Shown here in pieces: positions 43,082 through 51,715 of a DNA stretch of 64,000 nucleotides; positions within the stretch are counted from its first letter, which is position 1; every line of letters starts with the position of its first letter. The position numbers were made by a program, and so were the translations under genes. Under the pieces are notes generated by a model that searched no databases, was not told where the DNA came from, and saw only the letters and a program-made list of their open reading frames with translations. Source of the DNA: an uncultured Verrucomicrobiota bacterium (GTDB lineage: Bacteria > Verrucomicrobiota > Verrucomicrobiia > Opitutales > Opitutaceae); NCBI GenBank assembly GCA_903898675.1, contig CAIUGM010000002.1:83478-147477 (forward strand), in the 5' to 3' direction.

Positions 43082-46000
43082 TGCACCCACGGCGGGTCCC
43101 GCCAGCTTCGACCTGATCGTCAACGGCCGCGTGGTGACGGCCCACGGCGTGGGCACGAACACGACGCTGCTCGACTGGCTCCGGAGCACGGGGCTGACCG
43201 GCAGCAAACAGGGCTGCGCCGAGGGCGATTGCGGCGCGTGCTCCGTCGCGCTGGTGGATCGCGATGCGGCAGGCCAGCCGACCTACCGGGCTTTCAACAG
43301 TTGCATCGCGCTGCTGCCGATGTTCGCCGGCCGCGAGATCGTCACGGTCGAGGGCCTGGCGCACGGCACCGGCCCGGCCGGCCTGCACCCGGTGCAGGCG
43401 AAGATGGTCGAGCAATACGGCTCGCAATGCGGTTACTGCACGCCCGGCTTTGTGGTGTCCATGTTCGAGGCCTACTACCGCGACAGCTGCCGGGCCCCGT
43501 GGCAGATCAGCGACCAGCTGTGCGGCAACCTCTGCCGGTGTACGGGCTACCGGCCGATCCGGGACGCGGCCACGGCGGCGTTGGATGAACGTAGCAGCCG
43601 TCTGACGACCGCTACAACGCCCGATCCCTTTGCCGCGCGGTTGAAGGAACCGGTCCGTCCACCCGGTGCGCTGAACTACACCGCCGGCGAGGCTAAATTC
43701 TTCCGTCCTTCCTCGCTGCCCGGCCTGTTCATGCTGCTTGAGGCGCACCCCGCGGCGAAGCTCGTCGGCGGCGCGACCGAGATCGGTGTCGAGATCAACA
43801 AGAAGTTCAAGGCGTTCCCCGTGCTCGTTTCCACCGAGGCGGTGCCGGAGCTGACCCGCATCACGTCAACCGACAAGGCCTGGCACCTCGGCGCGGCCGC
43901 CACGCTGACCTGTGTGGAGGAGGCGCTGGCCGGGGAGTTTCCTTCCGTGGCGAAAATGCTCCGGGTCTTTGCGGCCCGGCAGATCCGCAATCGCGCGACG
44001 CTCGGGGGCAACCTCGTGACCGCGTCACCCATCGGGGACAGTGCCCCGGTGCTGCTGACCCTCGACGCGAGTGTCGTGCTCACCTCGGCCACGGGCGAGC
44101 GGACGGTGGCGCTGGCGGATTTTTTCACCGGCTACCGCAAGACCGTGCTGAAGGCCGGCGAGATCATGCGCGAGGTCATTGTGCCGCGCGCGGGCCCGGG
44201 CCCGGGCCTGACGCGCCGGGTGGATTTCCTCAAGGTTTCCAAGCGCCGGGAGCTGGACATCAGCATCGTCGCCGGGGCGTTCCTCGTGGATTGCGACGCC
44301 GCCGGCGTGGTGCGCAAGGCGCGCCTGGCCTACGGCGGCGTGGCGGCCGTCTCGAGCCGCGCGCGGAAGGCCGAGGCGGCGCTGGTCGGCCGGAACCTCG
44401 CGGAGACCGCGGGGGCCGTGGCGCAGGTGCTGCACGAAGAATTCCAGCCGATCGACGACGCGCGCAGCGGGGCCGATTACCGGCGCGGACTGGTGGCCGG
44501 CCTCTGGGAGAAATTTGTCTCGGGTGAGCAGAGCGAGGCGCAGGATGCGGACCTGGGTTATGCCAGTGACCGCAAATGGACGATCCCCGATCCATCCCGC
44601 GACCTGCACCATGAGAGCGCCATCGGCCACGTGACGGGCCGCGCGATCTACGTGGATGACACCGCGCAGCGCCGCCGGATGCTCGAGTCGTGGCCGGTTT
44701 GCGCCCCGCACGCCCGCGCGAAGATCCTGCGGCGCGATGCCACCGCGGCGCGCAGCGTCCCGGGGATTGTCTGCGTGCTGCTGGCGGAGGATATTCCCGG
44801 CCTCAACAACACGGGACCGGTGCGGCACGACGAGCCGCTGCTGGCGGAGACGGAAATTTCCTATCACGGGCAGATTGTCGCGTGGGTGGTGGGCGAGACG
44901 CCCGCGGCGTGCCGCGCGGCCGCGGCGCTGGTGGAGGTGGATTACGAGCCGTTGCCGGCCATCATCGGCCTGTCGGCGGCCATCGCGCAGAACAGCTATC
45001 ACACCGAGCCGCACACGCTCGCCCGGGGCGACGCCGCCACGGCGCTGTCGGCCGCGCCGTTGAAAATCACGGGGGAGTTTGAGTTTGGCGGACAGGAACA
45101 TTTTTATCTGGAGACGCAGGCGGCCTGGGCCGAGGCCGGCGAGGACGGCACCGTGCTGGTGAATTCCTCAACCCAGCATCCGTCCGAGATCCAGGCGATC
45201 GTGGCCGAGGTGCTGCACCAGCCGCGGCACAAGGTCGTCGTGCAGGCGCCGCGGATGGGCGGCGGTTTCGGCGGCAAGGAGACCCAAGGCAACGCCTTTG
45301 CCGCGCTCGTGGCGCTCGCCGCCGTCAAGGCCGGCCGGCCGGTGCGGGTGCAGCTCGACCGCGACCTCGACATGAAGCTGACCGGGAAGCGGCATCCGTT
45401 CCATGCCCGTTTCACCGTCGGCCACGATGCCGAGGGCCGGTTGCTGGCGGCGCACGTCGAGCTGGTTTCCGACGGCGGCTGGTCGCTGGACCTGTCGACG
45501 CCGATCAACGACCGGGCGCTCTTCCACCTCGACAACGCCTACTACATCCCGGCCGTGTATTTCACCGGCCGCGTGGCGAAGACCAACGTGACCTCGCACA
45601 CCGCGTTCCGCGGCTTCGGCGGCCCGCAGGGCATGCTTGTCATCGAGGAGATCGTGGACCGCATTGCCCGCCGGCTGGGGCTGCCGCCCGAAGTGGTCCG
45701 CGAGCGCAACCTGTACCACGGCACGGGCGAGACCAACCGGACGCATTACAACGAGGACATCGGCGACAACCGCATCCAGGACATCTGGCGGCAGGCACTG
45801 GACAAGGCCGGGTTTGCCGAACGCCGCGCCACGATCGAGGCTTGGAACCGCCTGCACCCGCACATGAAACGCGGGCTCGCGGTCACGCCGGTGAAGTTCG
45901 GCATTTCCTTCACGCTGTCCCAGTACAACCAGGCTGGCGCCTACGTGGTGATCTACACCGACGGCACCGTGCAGGTGAACCATGGCGGCACCGAGATGGG

Positions 46001-46880
46001 CCAGGGCCTGCACACCAAGATCCTCGGCATTGCAATGCGTGAGCTGGGTCTCCCCGCGGCGAACATCCGCCTGATGACCACGAGCACCGACAAGGTGCCG
46101 AACACCTCGGCGACGGCGGCCTCTTCCGGCGCCGACCTCAACGGTGCGGCGGTGGCCGCGGCCTGCGTCACCCTGCGGGAGCGCCTGGCCGGGGTCGCGG
46201 GCGGGCTGCTGGGCATCGCGCCGGCGTCGGTGGAATTCATCCACGGCTGCGCGCTGGAGCGCGGCCGGCAGGAGAACAAGGTGCCATTTGCCAAAGTCTG
46301 TGCGCATGCGCATGCCACGCGCGTCAGCCTGGCGGCCACGGGTTACTACAAGACACCGGACGTGAAGTGGGACTGGGCCACCGCGACGGGCCGCCCCTTT
46401 CATTATTTTGCCTGCGGTGCGGCCGTGGCCGAGGTCGAGGTCGATGGATTCAACGGCATGCACCGCGTGCGGCGGGTGGACATTGTCCACGATGTTGGCG
46501 ACTCGCTGAATCCCAGCGTGGACCGCGGGCAGATCGAGGGCGGCTTTGTGCAGGGCATGGGCTGGCTGACGCGCGAGGAACTCAAGTGGGACAAGGAAGG
46601 CCGGTTGCTGACACACAGCGCGAGCACCTACCAGATCCCGGCCTTTAGCGACGCACCGGTGGAGTTCAATGTCACGCTGCTGCCGAAGGCCGCCCAGCCG
46701 AACACGATTCACGGCAGCAAGGCCGTGGGCGAACCGCCGCTGATGCTGGCGTTCAGCGTGCGCGAGGCGCTCCGCGACGCCGTGGCGGCGTTTGGCCCGC
46801 CCGGGGGCGAGGTTCCCCTCGCGTCTCCGGCGACGGGTGAGGCGATTTATCAGGCGATACAACAGCGGCTCAAGCCGTGA
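43059..46880 (+). CDS. Single-chain xanthine dehydrogenase (Fe-S/FAD/Moco fusion)
   Basis: A 1273-residue fusion in eukaryotic XDH order. Residues about 1-165: two [2Fe-2S] domains, GCAEGDCGACSVAL and CGYCTPGF/CGNLCRCTGYRPI. About 200-480: FAD domain, LVGGATEIGVEIN and RNRATLGGNLVTASPIGDSAP. About 530-1273: molybdenum domain, HFYLETQAAW, RMGGGFGGKETQGN (substrate Glu), HTAFRGFGGPQG (substrate Arg) and GSKAVGEPPL (catalytic Glu). It oxidises hypoxanthine and xanthine to urate with NAD. Bacteria more often split this into XdhA and XdhB. The start ATG 43059 overlaps the previous gene by 23 nt; XdhC is encoded opposite. Confidence 0.95.
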   Translation: MSTVRLFDAPTAGPASFDLIVNGRVVTAHGVGTNTTLLDWLRSTGLTGSKQGCAEGDCGACSVALVDRDAAGQPTYRAFNSCIALLPMFAGREIVTVEGLAHGTGPAGLHPVQAKMVEQYGSQCGYCTPGFVVSMFEAYYRDSCRAPWQISDQLCGNLCRCTGYRPIRDAATAALDERSSRLTTATTPDPFAARLKEPVRPPGALNYTAGEAKFFRPSSLPGLFMLLEAHPAAKLVGGATEIGVEINKKFKAFPVLVSTEAVPELTRITSTDKAWHLGAAATLTCVEEALAGEFPSVAKMLRVFAARQIRNRATLGGNLVTASPIGDSAPVLLTLDASVVLTSATGERTVALADFFTGYRKTVLKAGEIMREVIVPRAGPGPGLTRRVDFLKVSKRRELDISIVAGAFLVDCDAAGVVRKARLAYGGVAAVSSRARKAEAALVGRNLAETAGAVAQVLHEEFQPIDDARSGADYRRGLVAGLWEKFVSGEQSEAQDADLGYASDRKWTIPDPSRDLHHESAIGHVTGRAIYVDDTAQRRRMLESWPVCAPHARAKILRRDATAARSVPGIVCVLLAEDIPGLNNTGPVRHDEPLLAETEISYHGQIVAWVVGETPAACRAAAALVEVDYEPLPAIIGLSAAIAQNSYHTEPHTLARGDAATALSAAPLKITGEFEFGGQEHFYLETQAAWAEAGEDGTVLVNSSTQHPSEIQAIVAEVLHQPRHKVVVQAPRMGGGFGGKETQGNAFAALVALAAVKAGRPVRVQLDRDLDMKLTGKRHPFHARFTVGHDAEGRLLAAHVELVSDGGWSLDLSTPINDRALFHLDNAYYIPAVYFTGRVAKTNVTSHTAFRGFGGPQGMLVIEEIVDRIARRLGLPPEVVRERNLYHGTGETNRTHYNEDIGDNRIQDIWRQALDKAGFAERRATIEAWNRLHPHMKRGLAVTPVKFGISFTLSQYNQAGAYVVIYTDGTVQVNHGGTEMGQGLHTKILGIAMRELGLPAANIRLMTTSTDKVPNTSATAASSGADLNGAAVAAACVTLRERLAGVAGGLLGIAPASVEFIHGCALERGRQENKVPFAKVCAHAHATRVSLAATGYYKTPDVKWDWATATGRPFHYFACGAAVAEVEVDGFNGMHRVRRVDIVHDVGDSLNPSVDRGQIEGGFVQGMGWLTREELKWDKEGRLLTHSASTYQIPAFSDAPVEFNVTLLPKAAQPNTIHGSKAVGEPPLMLAFSVREALRDAVAAFGPPGGEVPLASPATGEAIYQAIQQRLKP

Positions 46881-47326
46881 AAATATTCCCGCCCATCCTC
46901 GCGGTTGCGATGTTGGTCCTCACGGGCTGCCAGGGCCGGTTGGAAAACGCGCAGGTCAGGACCCGTGCTGAGATTGAGGCGGCCATGCATGACTACGCCG
47001 CGGCCCTCGTGAAAAGCCCGGCGGCGGCGGCCGCGTTCTATGCGGCTGACGGTGAATTGATCGACGGCACGACGAGCCACCGCGGCCCGCAGGGAGTAAA
47101 GGATTTCCTGGAGCCGATCTGGGTCAAGGTCGACCTGGCGGAAGCACGGATGGACTCCGAGTCAGTGGAAATGTCGGCGGATGGCGCCTACCAGTGGGGT
47201 ACTTATTTTCAGCGGGCGGCGCTGAAGGGGCAGCCGCTCAAGGAGTACCGTGGACGTTTTGTCGCCCGCTGGCGGCGCGGCCCGGGCGGCCGCTGGCTGA
47301 TTAGCCGGATGATGACAAATCCTTGA
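46877..47326 (+). CDS. SnoaL/DUF4440-like lipoprotein
   Basis: A 149-residue lipoprotein (GTG start, lipobox VLTGC, Cys about 18) with an NTF2-like body of the SnoaL/DUF4440 type: EIEAAMHDYAAALVKSPAAAAAFYAADGELIDG, RGPQGVKDFLEPIW and a C-terminal RWRRGPGGRWLISRMM. GTG overlaps the xanthine dehydrogenase stop (GTGA), so it is translationally coupled to it. Its 3-prime end overlaps the converging xdhC end by 26 nt. Function unknown; it might bind a small molecule in the periplasm. Confidence 0.8.
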   Translation: MKIFPPILAVAMLVLTGCQGRLENAQVRTRAEIEAAMHDYAAALVKSPAAAAAFYAADGELIDGTTSHRGPQGVKDFLEPIWVKVDLAEARMDSESVEMSADGAYQWGTYFQRAALKGQPLKEYRGRFVARWRRGPGGRWLISRMMTNP

Positions 47327-48110
47327 GCCGGTCCCGCTCGGACAACAACTGGGCGGCAATGCTAAGGGCGATTTCAGGCGGGTTGTTTTTACCAAACGGC
47401 AGGCCGATGGGGCAGTGGAATTGTTCGGCCCGCCCGGGCGGCAGGCCGGCGGCGATCAGCTCGCGGCGCAGCACGGTGGCCTTGGCGGCACTGCCGATCA
47501 CCCCGACAAAGGGAAAACTTCTTTCCGCGAGCGCGCGTTGCAGCACCGGCCGGTCGCTCGCGTGGCCCTTGGTCAGGCAGAGCAGGAAGGCGCGGTCGGG
47601 CATGGAGGGAACGAGATCGGCGGGACTGGCGTGCTCGAGGAAGCGGATGTTGCGGGCCCGGGGCAGCCGGTCGAGCCACTCCCGGCGCGGGTCGACGACC
47701 GTGATCTGGCAGTCGAGCGGGGCGAGCACCGGGACCAGGGCCTGGACCACATGGCCGGCCCCGAAGATCCACACGGGCCAGGCGGCGCCGGCGCCCCCGG
47801 CGAGGTAGGGCTCGAAATAGAGTTTCACCGAGCCGCCGCAGGTCATGCCGACATCGGTCTTGAGCGTCCAGTTGACCAGGCGCGGGCTCGTCTCGCCGGT
47901 CGCGAGCATTGCCGTGGCGACCTCGATGGCCTTGGCCTCGACCTTGCCGCCGCCGATCGTGCCGGTGTGCAACCCGGCGGCGGTCACGAGCATCTTCGCC
48001 CCGCTGTCCTGCGGCGTGCTGCCGAGTGCCTCAGCCAGGACGACGAGCACAAACGCCGTACCCTCGTGCTGCAGGGCGACCAGGTGTTCGTAGAGCGTGG
48101 CGTTGGGCAT
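47301..48110 (-). CDS. xdhC: XdhC-type molybdenum cofactor insertion protein
   Basis: A 269-residue XdhC/CoxF-like protein that sulfurates or inserts molybdenum cofactor into xanthine dehydrogenase. Motifs: VVLAEALGSTPQDSGAKMLV, TGTIGGGKVEAKAIE, TDVGMTCGGSVKLYFEP (conserved Cys) and the Rossmann VWIFGAGHVVQALV, then FLLCLTKGHASDRPVL and VGVIGSAAKATVLRREL. The start ATG 48110 (MPNATLYEHL) is chosen; an upstream ATG at 48143 is possible. Opposite in strand to the xanthine dehydrogenase it serves. Confidence 0.92.
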   Translation of the reverse strand: MPNATLYEHLVALQHEGTAFVLVVLAEALGSTPQDSGAKMLVTAAGLHTGTIGGGKVEAKAIEVATAMLATGETSPRLVNWTLKTDVGMTCGGSVKLYFEPYLAGGAGAAWPVWIFGAGHVVQALVPVLAPLDCQITVVDPRREWLDRLPRARNIRFLEHASPADLVPSMPDRAFLLCLTKGHASDRPVLQRALAERSFPFVGVIGSAAKATVLRRELIAAGLPPGRAEQFHCPIGLPFGKNNPPEIALSIAAQLLSERDRLKDLSSSG

Positions 48111-48193
48111 GTGGGCGGCCCGTTCTCCCCGGGCGGGCGACATGTTCGCCGCCGGCGCGCGCGGTGCAAGCGCGTTGACGGTCCGGCGCGGCG

Positions 48194-48838
48194 TCAGGCC
48201 GGGTTGACCGGGCTGTCGTAGGATGTCCGGTGCCACTCCTGCCAGCGTTCGCGCCCGGCAAAGACGGGCAGCGAGTCGGCCACGGGCGTGTCCTTGCCGA
48301 GCAAAAAGTAGCGCGCGAAAAGATCGTCGGCCGTGCCCCACGCGAAGCCGAAGGGCGGACCGTCCGCGATCACCGGCTTGTTGTAGTAAAAATAACCGAG
48401 GAGGGCGCCGCGGTATTTCAAGAGCTGCGCAACCCGGTCGCGATAGGCCTCCCGGCGCTCGGGCATGATCGCGCAGAGGAAGTTCCGCTCGTAGATGATA
48501 TCGAAGGCGGCATTGCCGAAATCGTACTGGAAGAAGTCCCCGCTGACGATGTTGGAGGCCAGGGCGGGCCCGACGATCTTGCGCGCGCGTTCGACGGCGG
48601 CAGGGGCGAGGTCGAGCCCGGTGACATCAAAGCCGGCGTCGGCAAACGCCTTGATCTCGTAACCCGCCCCGCAGCCGGGCACCAGCACGCGGCCCCGGGC
48701 GCCGGGGTTGGAACCCTTGACCTTGCGCCGGAGAAACTCCTGCAGGGCCGCCGGCACCCCGCCGAAATCCCACGGCGTCTGCCCGCTCAGGTAGCGGGAG
48801 TTCCAGAAGTCGGGGTGGCTGGGGTGGGTTTTGTCCAT
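48194..48838 (-). CDS. Thiopurine S-methyltransferase-like SAM methyltransferase
   Basis: A 214-residue class I methyltransferase of the TPMT family. Seen: FWNSRYLSGQTPWDFGGVP at the N-terminus (family signature), VLVPGCGAGYEIKAFADAG (SAM-binding), VTGLDLAPAAVERARK and DIIYERNFLCAIMPERR. Family members methylate thiol- or selenium-containing small molecules. It ends 84 nt upstream of the xdhC start and reads in the same direction. Purine linkage is suggestive but the substrate is not shown. Confidence 0.88.
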   Translation of the reverse strand: MDKTHPSHPDFWNSRYLSGQTPWDFGGVPAALQEFLRRKVKGSNPGARGRVLVPGCGAGYEIKAFADAGFDVTGLDLAPAAVERARKIVGPALASNIVSGDFFQYDFGNAAFDIIYERNFLCAIMPERREAYRDRVAQLLKYRGALLGYFYYNKPVIADGPPFGFAWGTADDLFARYFLLGKDTPVADSLPVFAGRERWQEWHRTSYDSPVNPA

Positions 48839-49124
48839 GGCAGCGGTGATCGCGGAAAGAGTAGACCGTAGCTTTGCCCGCGGTTAGTCAAGTCGGACCA
48901 CAAGGGCGGGGCGAAGTTCAAAGGAAGTGCCCGCCAGCCGGCGGCCGGTCCGGCCGGCGACGCTGGGCCAAGCGCCGGCGGCGAGGGCGGACAGCAGGGG
49001 ATGCATGCCGGAAAGCCTAGCAGGTTTGTCCGGCAGGGGGAGCGTATTTTCCCGGGCGCCCCGTTGCGGGCGGATCCGGGATTTTTTATTCGATGTCCGG
49101 GGGGCTAACTGGTTTGGCTTGGTG
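48839..49124. other. Divergent spacer without a visible gene
   Basis: The 286 nt between the methyltransferase and the membrane-protein gene contain GC-rich tracts and no repeat arms of the families seen elsewhere. A short minus-strand frame here lacks supporting features. No clear promoter was identified. Confidence 0.5.
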
Positions 49125-50711
49125 ATGCCCTGGCCTTTCTCCTCCCCGCAAGCCACCGGCCCGGCCGGCCGGCCGGGCCGGGACCGGTCGCGGGCGCAGC
49201 TGGGCTGGCTGGTGAACGCGGCCGGCATTGTCATCGCCGCCGGGTGGTTCATTGCCCTCCTGGTGCTGCACCTCAAGGTGATCATGCAGCCCGGCCCGCA
49301 GGAGTTCAATGAACCGACGATCTGGCGGGCGACCTGGCTGCTCGATCACGGCCGGAATCCCTACGCCCTGAAGGAATTGCCGGCGGCGGCGTACTGCTTC
49401 GACCCGCTCTACAACTATGCGATGCGGGCGCTCAAGCCCGTGTTCGGCATCGACTACACCGGCCACCGGCTTTTCAACCTGATGCTCCTGCTGGCTTCCC
49501 TCGGCCTGCTGGTGCGGCTGATGTGCCGGGCCGGGGCGGGGCTCGGCATCGCGCTGCTCTCGGCCGTGCTCTACTACGGGATGTGCCTGGGGAATATCAT
49601 GATCACGGCCCGGCCCGACCTGCTCGGCCTGTTTTTTTTCCTGCTCGGCCTGCTGGTGCCGTGGGAAAAAAACTATGACCGCTGGCCCACGGCGTTCGGC
49701 CTCGGGTGTGCGCTGATCGCCTTTCACTGCAAATTCTACTTTGCCCTCGCCGGGTGCGCGACGCTGCTCGGCATGTTCCTGTTGCGCTCCCGGCGCGAAG
49801 CCTGGTGGTGGGGCGTGGGTTTCTTCGCCGCGCTCGGGCTTTCCCTCGCCGGGTGCAACCTGCTTTTTCCCTACTACTACATTGAGACCGTGCTGGTGCA
49901 GCAGGGTGGGGCCGCCCTCAACTCGAACGATGCCACCTCGGTGATGCATACCCGGATGTTCTTCGACCGCGGCTGGCCGTTTCTGCTCTGCATCGGGCTC
50001 GGGGCGGGAACCTGGCTCTGGCGGCGGGAGCGGGCCAGACGCCAGGGCGGGACGGTGGCGCCGCCCGGTGCCGGGTCCGCCGGGCTGGAGCGCCGCCTGC
50101 TGGTGCTGGGTGGGATCTTCCTGATTTTCGTCGTGCTCGTGTATTTCTACATGGGGCGCAATGCCGGCGCCTACTTCACCTACCACCTGCACCTGCTTTT
50201 GCCCCTGATGCTGGTCCTGGCCGCCCACGCCGCCGCGCGACCCTGGCTGCGGCTCGGTTTCGGCCTGCTGCTGGCGGGGTTCGTCCTCACCCGCCTGACC
50301 ATTCCGCCGATGTCCGATTCCGCGCCAGCCTACCGCCGGATGGAGCAGCTCATCCTCAATTGCCCGGGGGAGATTCTCGGTATTGCCGCGGTGACGGACA
50401 TCTTCGACCGGACGGGCCGCCGGGTCCTGCACGACGGCAACACCATGTTCATTCCCTTTGCCTACGCGCACAACGGTGACAAGGACGACCCCATGGTCGC
50501 CGTGCTCCATGAACGCATGGACCAGCTGGATGCCGAGGTGACACGCAAGGTCGCGGCCCGCGCCTACGCGCTCGTGTTCACGGAGTTTGACCAGCCTTAC
50601 TTCTGTAAGACGGAGGTGCTGAAGGCGAATTACGACCGGGTCGAGCAGATCGACTATTTCACCTACTTCGGGCACAGCCCGGTGCGGGTCTGGCGGCCCA
50701 AGCCGCGGTAG
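49125..50711 (+). CDS. Polytopic membrane protein, glycosyltransferase (GT-C) like
   Basis: A 528-residue protein with about 9-11 predicted helices and a C-terminal soluble domain of about 110 residues. The loop PTIWRATWLLDHGRNPYALKE after the first helix, with acidic and aromatic residues, recalls the first periplasmic loop of GT-C (GT39/ArnT-like or GT87) glycosyltransferases; the classical DD/DE motif is not obvious. Other signs are ITARPDLLGLFFFLLGLL and a YFYMGRNAGAYFTYHLHL segment. Function remains open. The start is ATG 49125, with GTG just before as an alternative. Confidence 0.7.
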   Translation: MPWPFSSPQATGPAGRPGRDRSRAQLGWLVNAAGIVIAAGWFIALLVLHLKVIMQPGPQEFNEPTIWRATWLLDHGRNPYALKELPAAAYCFDPLYNYAMRALKPVFGIDYTGHRLFNLMLLLASLGLLVRLMCRAGAGLGIALLSAVLYYGMCLGNIMITARPDLLGLFFFLLGLLVPWEKNYDRWPTAFGLGCALIAFHCKFYFALAGCATLLGMFLLRSRREAWWWGVGFFAALGLSLAGCNLLFPYYYIETVLVQQGGAALNSNDATSVMHTRMFFDRGWPFLLCIGLGAGTWLWRRERARRQGGTVAPPGAGSAGLERRLLVLGGIFLIFVVLVYFYMGRNAGAYFTYHLHLLLPLMLVLAAHAAARPWLRLGFGLLLAGFVLTRLTIPPMSDSAPAYRRMEQLILNCPGEILGIAAVTDIFDRTGRRVLHDGNTMFIPFAYAHNGDKDDPMVAVLHERMDQLDAEVTRKVAARAYALVFTEFDQPYFCKTEVLKANYDRVEQIDYFTYFGHSPVRVWRPKPR

Positions 50712-50721
50712 AAGGCGGCGG

Positions 50722-51069
50722 TCAATCCCGCCAGAATTCCAGGTACCCGGCGAGCTCGGTGCGGAGCAGGGCGATCAGCTCCGGGTCCATGGCCTGGTAG
50801 TCATCGGGAATCCGCAGCGTGATGACCGTCTTGCCGGCCAGGTCGCCGGGAAACCGTTCCCGCAGGCGGTCGGCATGCCGGCGTTCCATGCAGAAGATAA
50901 GGTCCGCCCAGCCGAGATGTCCGGCGGTGACCCGGACCCGTGCGCTATTTTCCGTCCCGGCGCTTCGCGCCGTGTAATGCGGATGATCCTTGAAGAGCGC
51001 TTCCGCCGTCGGGCTGCGCCACCGGTTGCGCGAACAAACGAAAAGGAGTTTGGTCTTCAGGCGGTGCAG
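50722..51069 (-). CDS. Low-molecular-weight protein tyrosine phosphatase-like protein, CTG start
   Basis: A 115-residue frame with the LMW-PTP P-loop in variant form VCSRNRWRSPTAE, then TARSAGTENSARVRVTAGHLGWADLIFCMERRHADRL and the IPDDYQAMDPELIALL end. The Cys-x5-Arg loop reads CSRNRWR, so the active-site Cys and Arg spacing is kept. No ATG, GTG or TTG is available before homology begins; a stop closes the frame 15 codons upstream. CTG 51069, four bases after AAGGA, is the best start. It lies 7 nt after the sufT stop on the same strand. Confidence 0.72.
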   Translation of the reverse strand: MHRLKTKLLFVCSRNRWRSPTAEALFKDHPHYTARSAGTENSARVRVTAGHLGWADLIFCMERRHADRLRERFPGDLAGKTVITLRIPDDYQAMDPELIALLRTELAGYLEFWRD

Positions 51070-51076
51070 CTGGTCC

Positions 51077-51625
51077 TTAGATGAGGCCGAGCTTCATCTT
51101 TCCTTCCTCGGAGATCATCGACTGGTTCCAGGTCGGTTCCCAGGTGATGCGGACGTCCGCCGTGCTGACGCCGGGTACGAGCAGGATCTTGCCCTTGGCG
51201 TCCTCGGCGATCGCCGGGCCCATGCCGCAGCCGGGCGCGGTCAGGGTCATGGCCACGTCCACCTTGAAGCCGCCCTCGTCGAGCTTGCTGACGTCCATGC
51301 TGTAGACGAGGCCGAGGTCGACGATGTTGACCGGGATCTCGGGGTCGAAAACCTTGCGCAGCTGGTCCCAGATGGCGGCCGGGTCCGGCGCGCCGTCCGC
51401 GAGCGTGGCGGCGGTCACCGTGTGGACGGCGACCGTTTCGCCGATGGCGTCGGCGTCCTTGCCATCCATGCGGAAAAGGCCGGTCGAGGTCTGGACCGTG
51501 TAGCTGCCGCCGAGCACCTGGTGGATGAAGACGGAGTCGCCGGCAAACAGCGTGTGCTTGTCGCCGCTGGGGATCAGCGTGACGGTGATTTCACGGGTGA
51601 GGATGCGGTCGCGTTGGTCGGTCAT
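51077..51625 (-). CDS. sufT: SufT, Fe-S maturation protein (DUF59/MIP18 domain)
   Basis: A 182-residue protein with an N-terminal extension of about 75 residues (GDKHTLFAGDSVFIHQVLGGSYTV), typical of SufT, followed by a MIP18/DUF59 domain: VFDPEIPVNIVDLGLVYSMDV, then MTLTAPGCGMGPAIAEDAKGK with the conserved Cys, and VTWEPxW-like DVRITWEPTWNQSMIS. SufT helps mature Fe-S proteins. Last or near-last gene of the SUF operon. ATG 51625 is preceded by CTCCTCCC. An inverted repeat fills the spacer to sufD. Confidence 0.92.
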   Translation of the reverse strand: MTDQRDRILTREITVTLIPSGDKHTLFAGDSVFIHQVLGGSYTVQTSTGLFRMDGKDADAIGETVAVHTVTAATLADGAPDPAAIWDQLRKVFDPEIPVNIVDLGLVYSMDVSKLDEGGFKVDVAMTLTAPGCGMGPAIAEDAKGKILLVPGVSTADVRITWEPTWNQSMISEEGKMKLGLI

Positions 51626-51642
51626 GGGAGGAGTAATTTTTG

Positions 51643-51711
51643 GCCCACGGAACACACCGAATACACGGAAGCGAATGAAATCATTCAGTGTGTTCCGTGT
51701 ATTCCGTGGGC
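51643..51711. repeat. Three-unit inverted repeat, class A, between sufD and sufT (copy 12)
   Basis: Arms 51643-51670 and 51684-51711 match inverted at 24 of 28 positions, loop 13 nt. It fills the spacer from the sufD stop and ends 17 nt before the sufT ATG, on the minus strand. Confidence 0.88.
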
Positions 51712-51715
51712 AAGC

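Noticed and set aside
48884..49309. A minus-strand frame in the spacer before the membrane-protein gene
   Set aside because: No signal peptide, domain or upstream start feature supports it.
49086..50675. A long minus-strand open frame opposite the membrane protein
   Set aside because: Composition rich in His, Gln, Glu and Arg without domains; it is the complement of hydrophobic codons.
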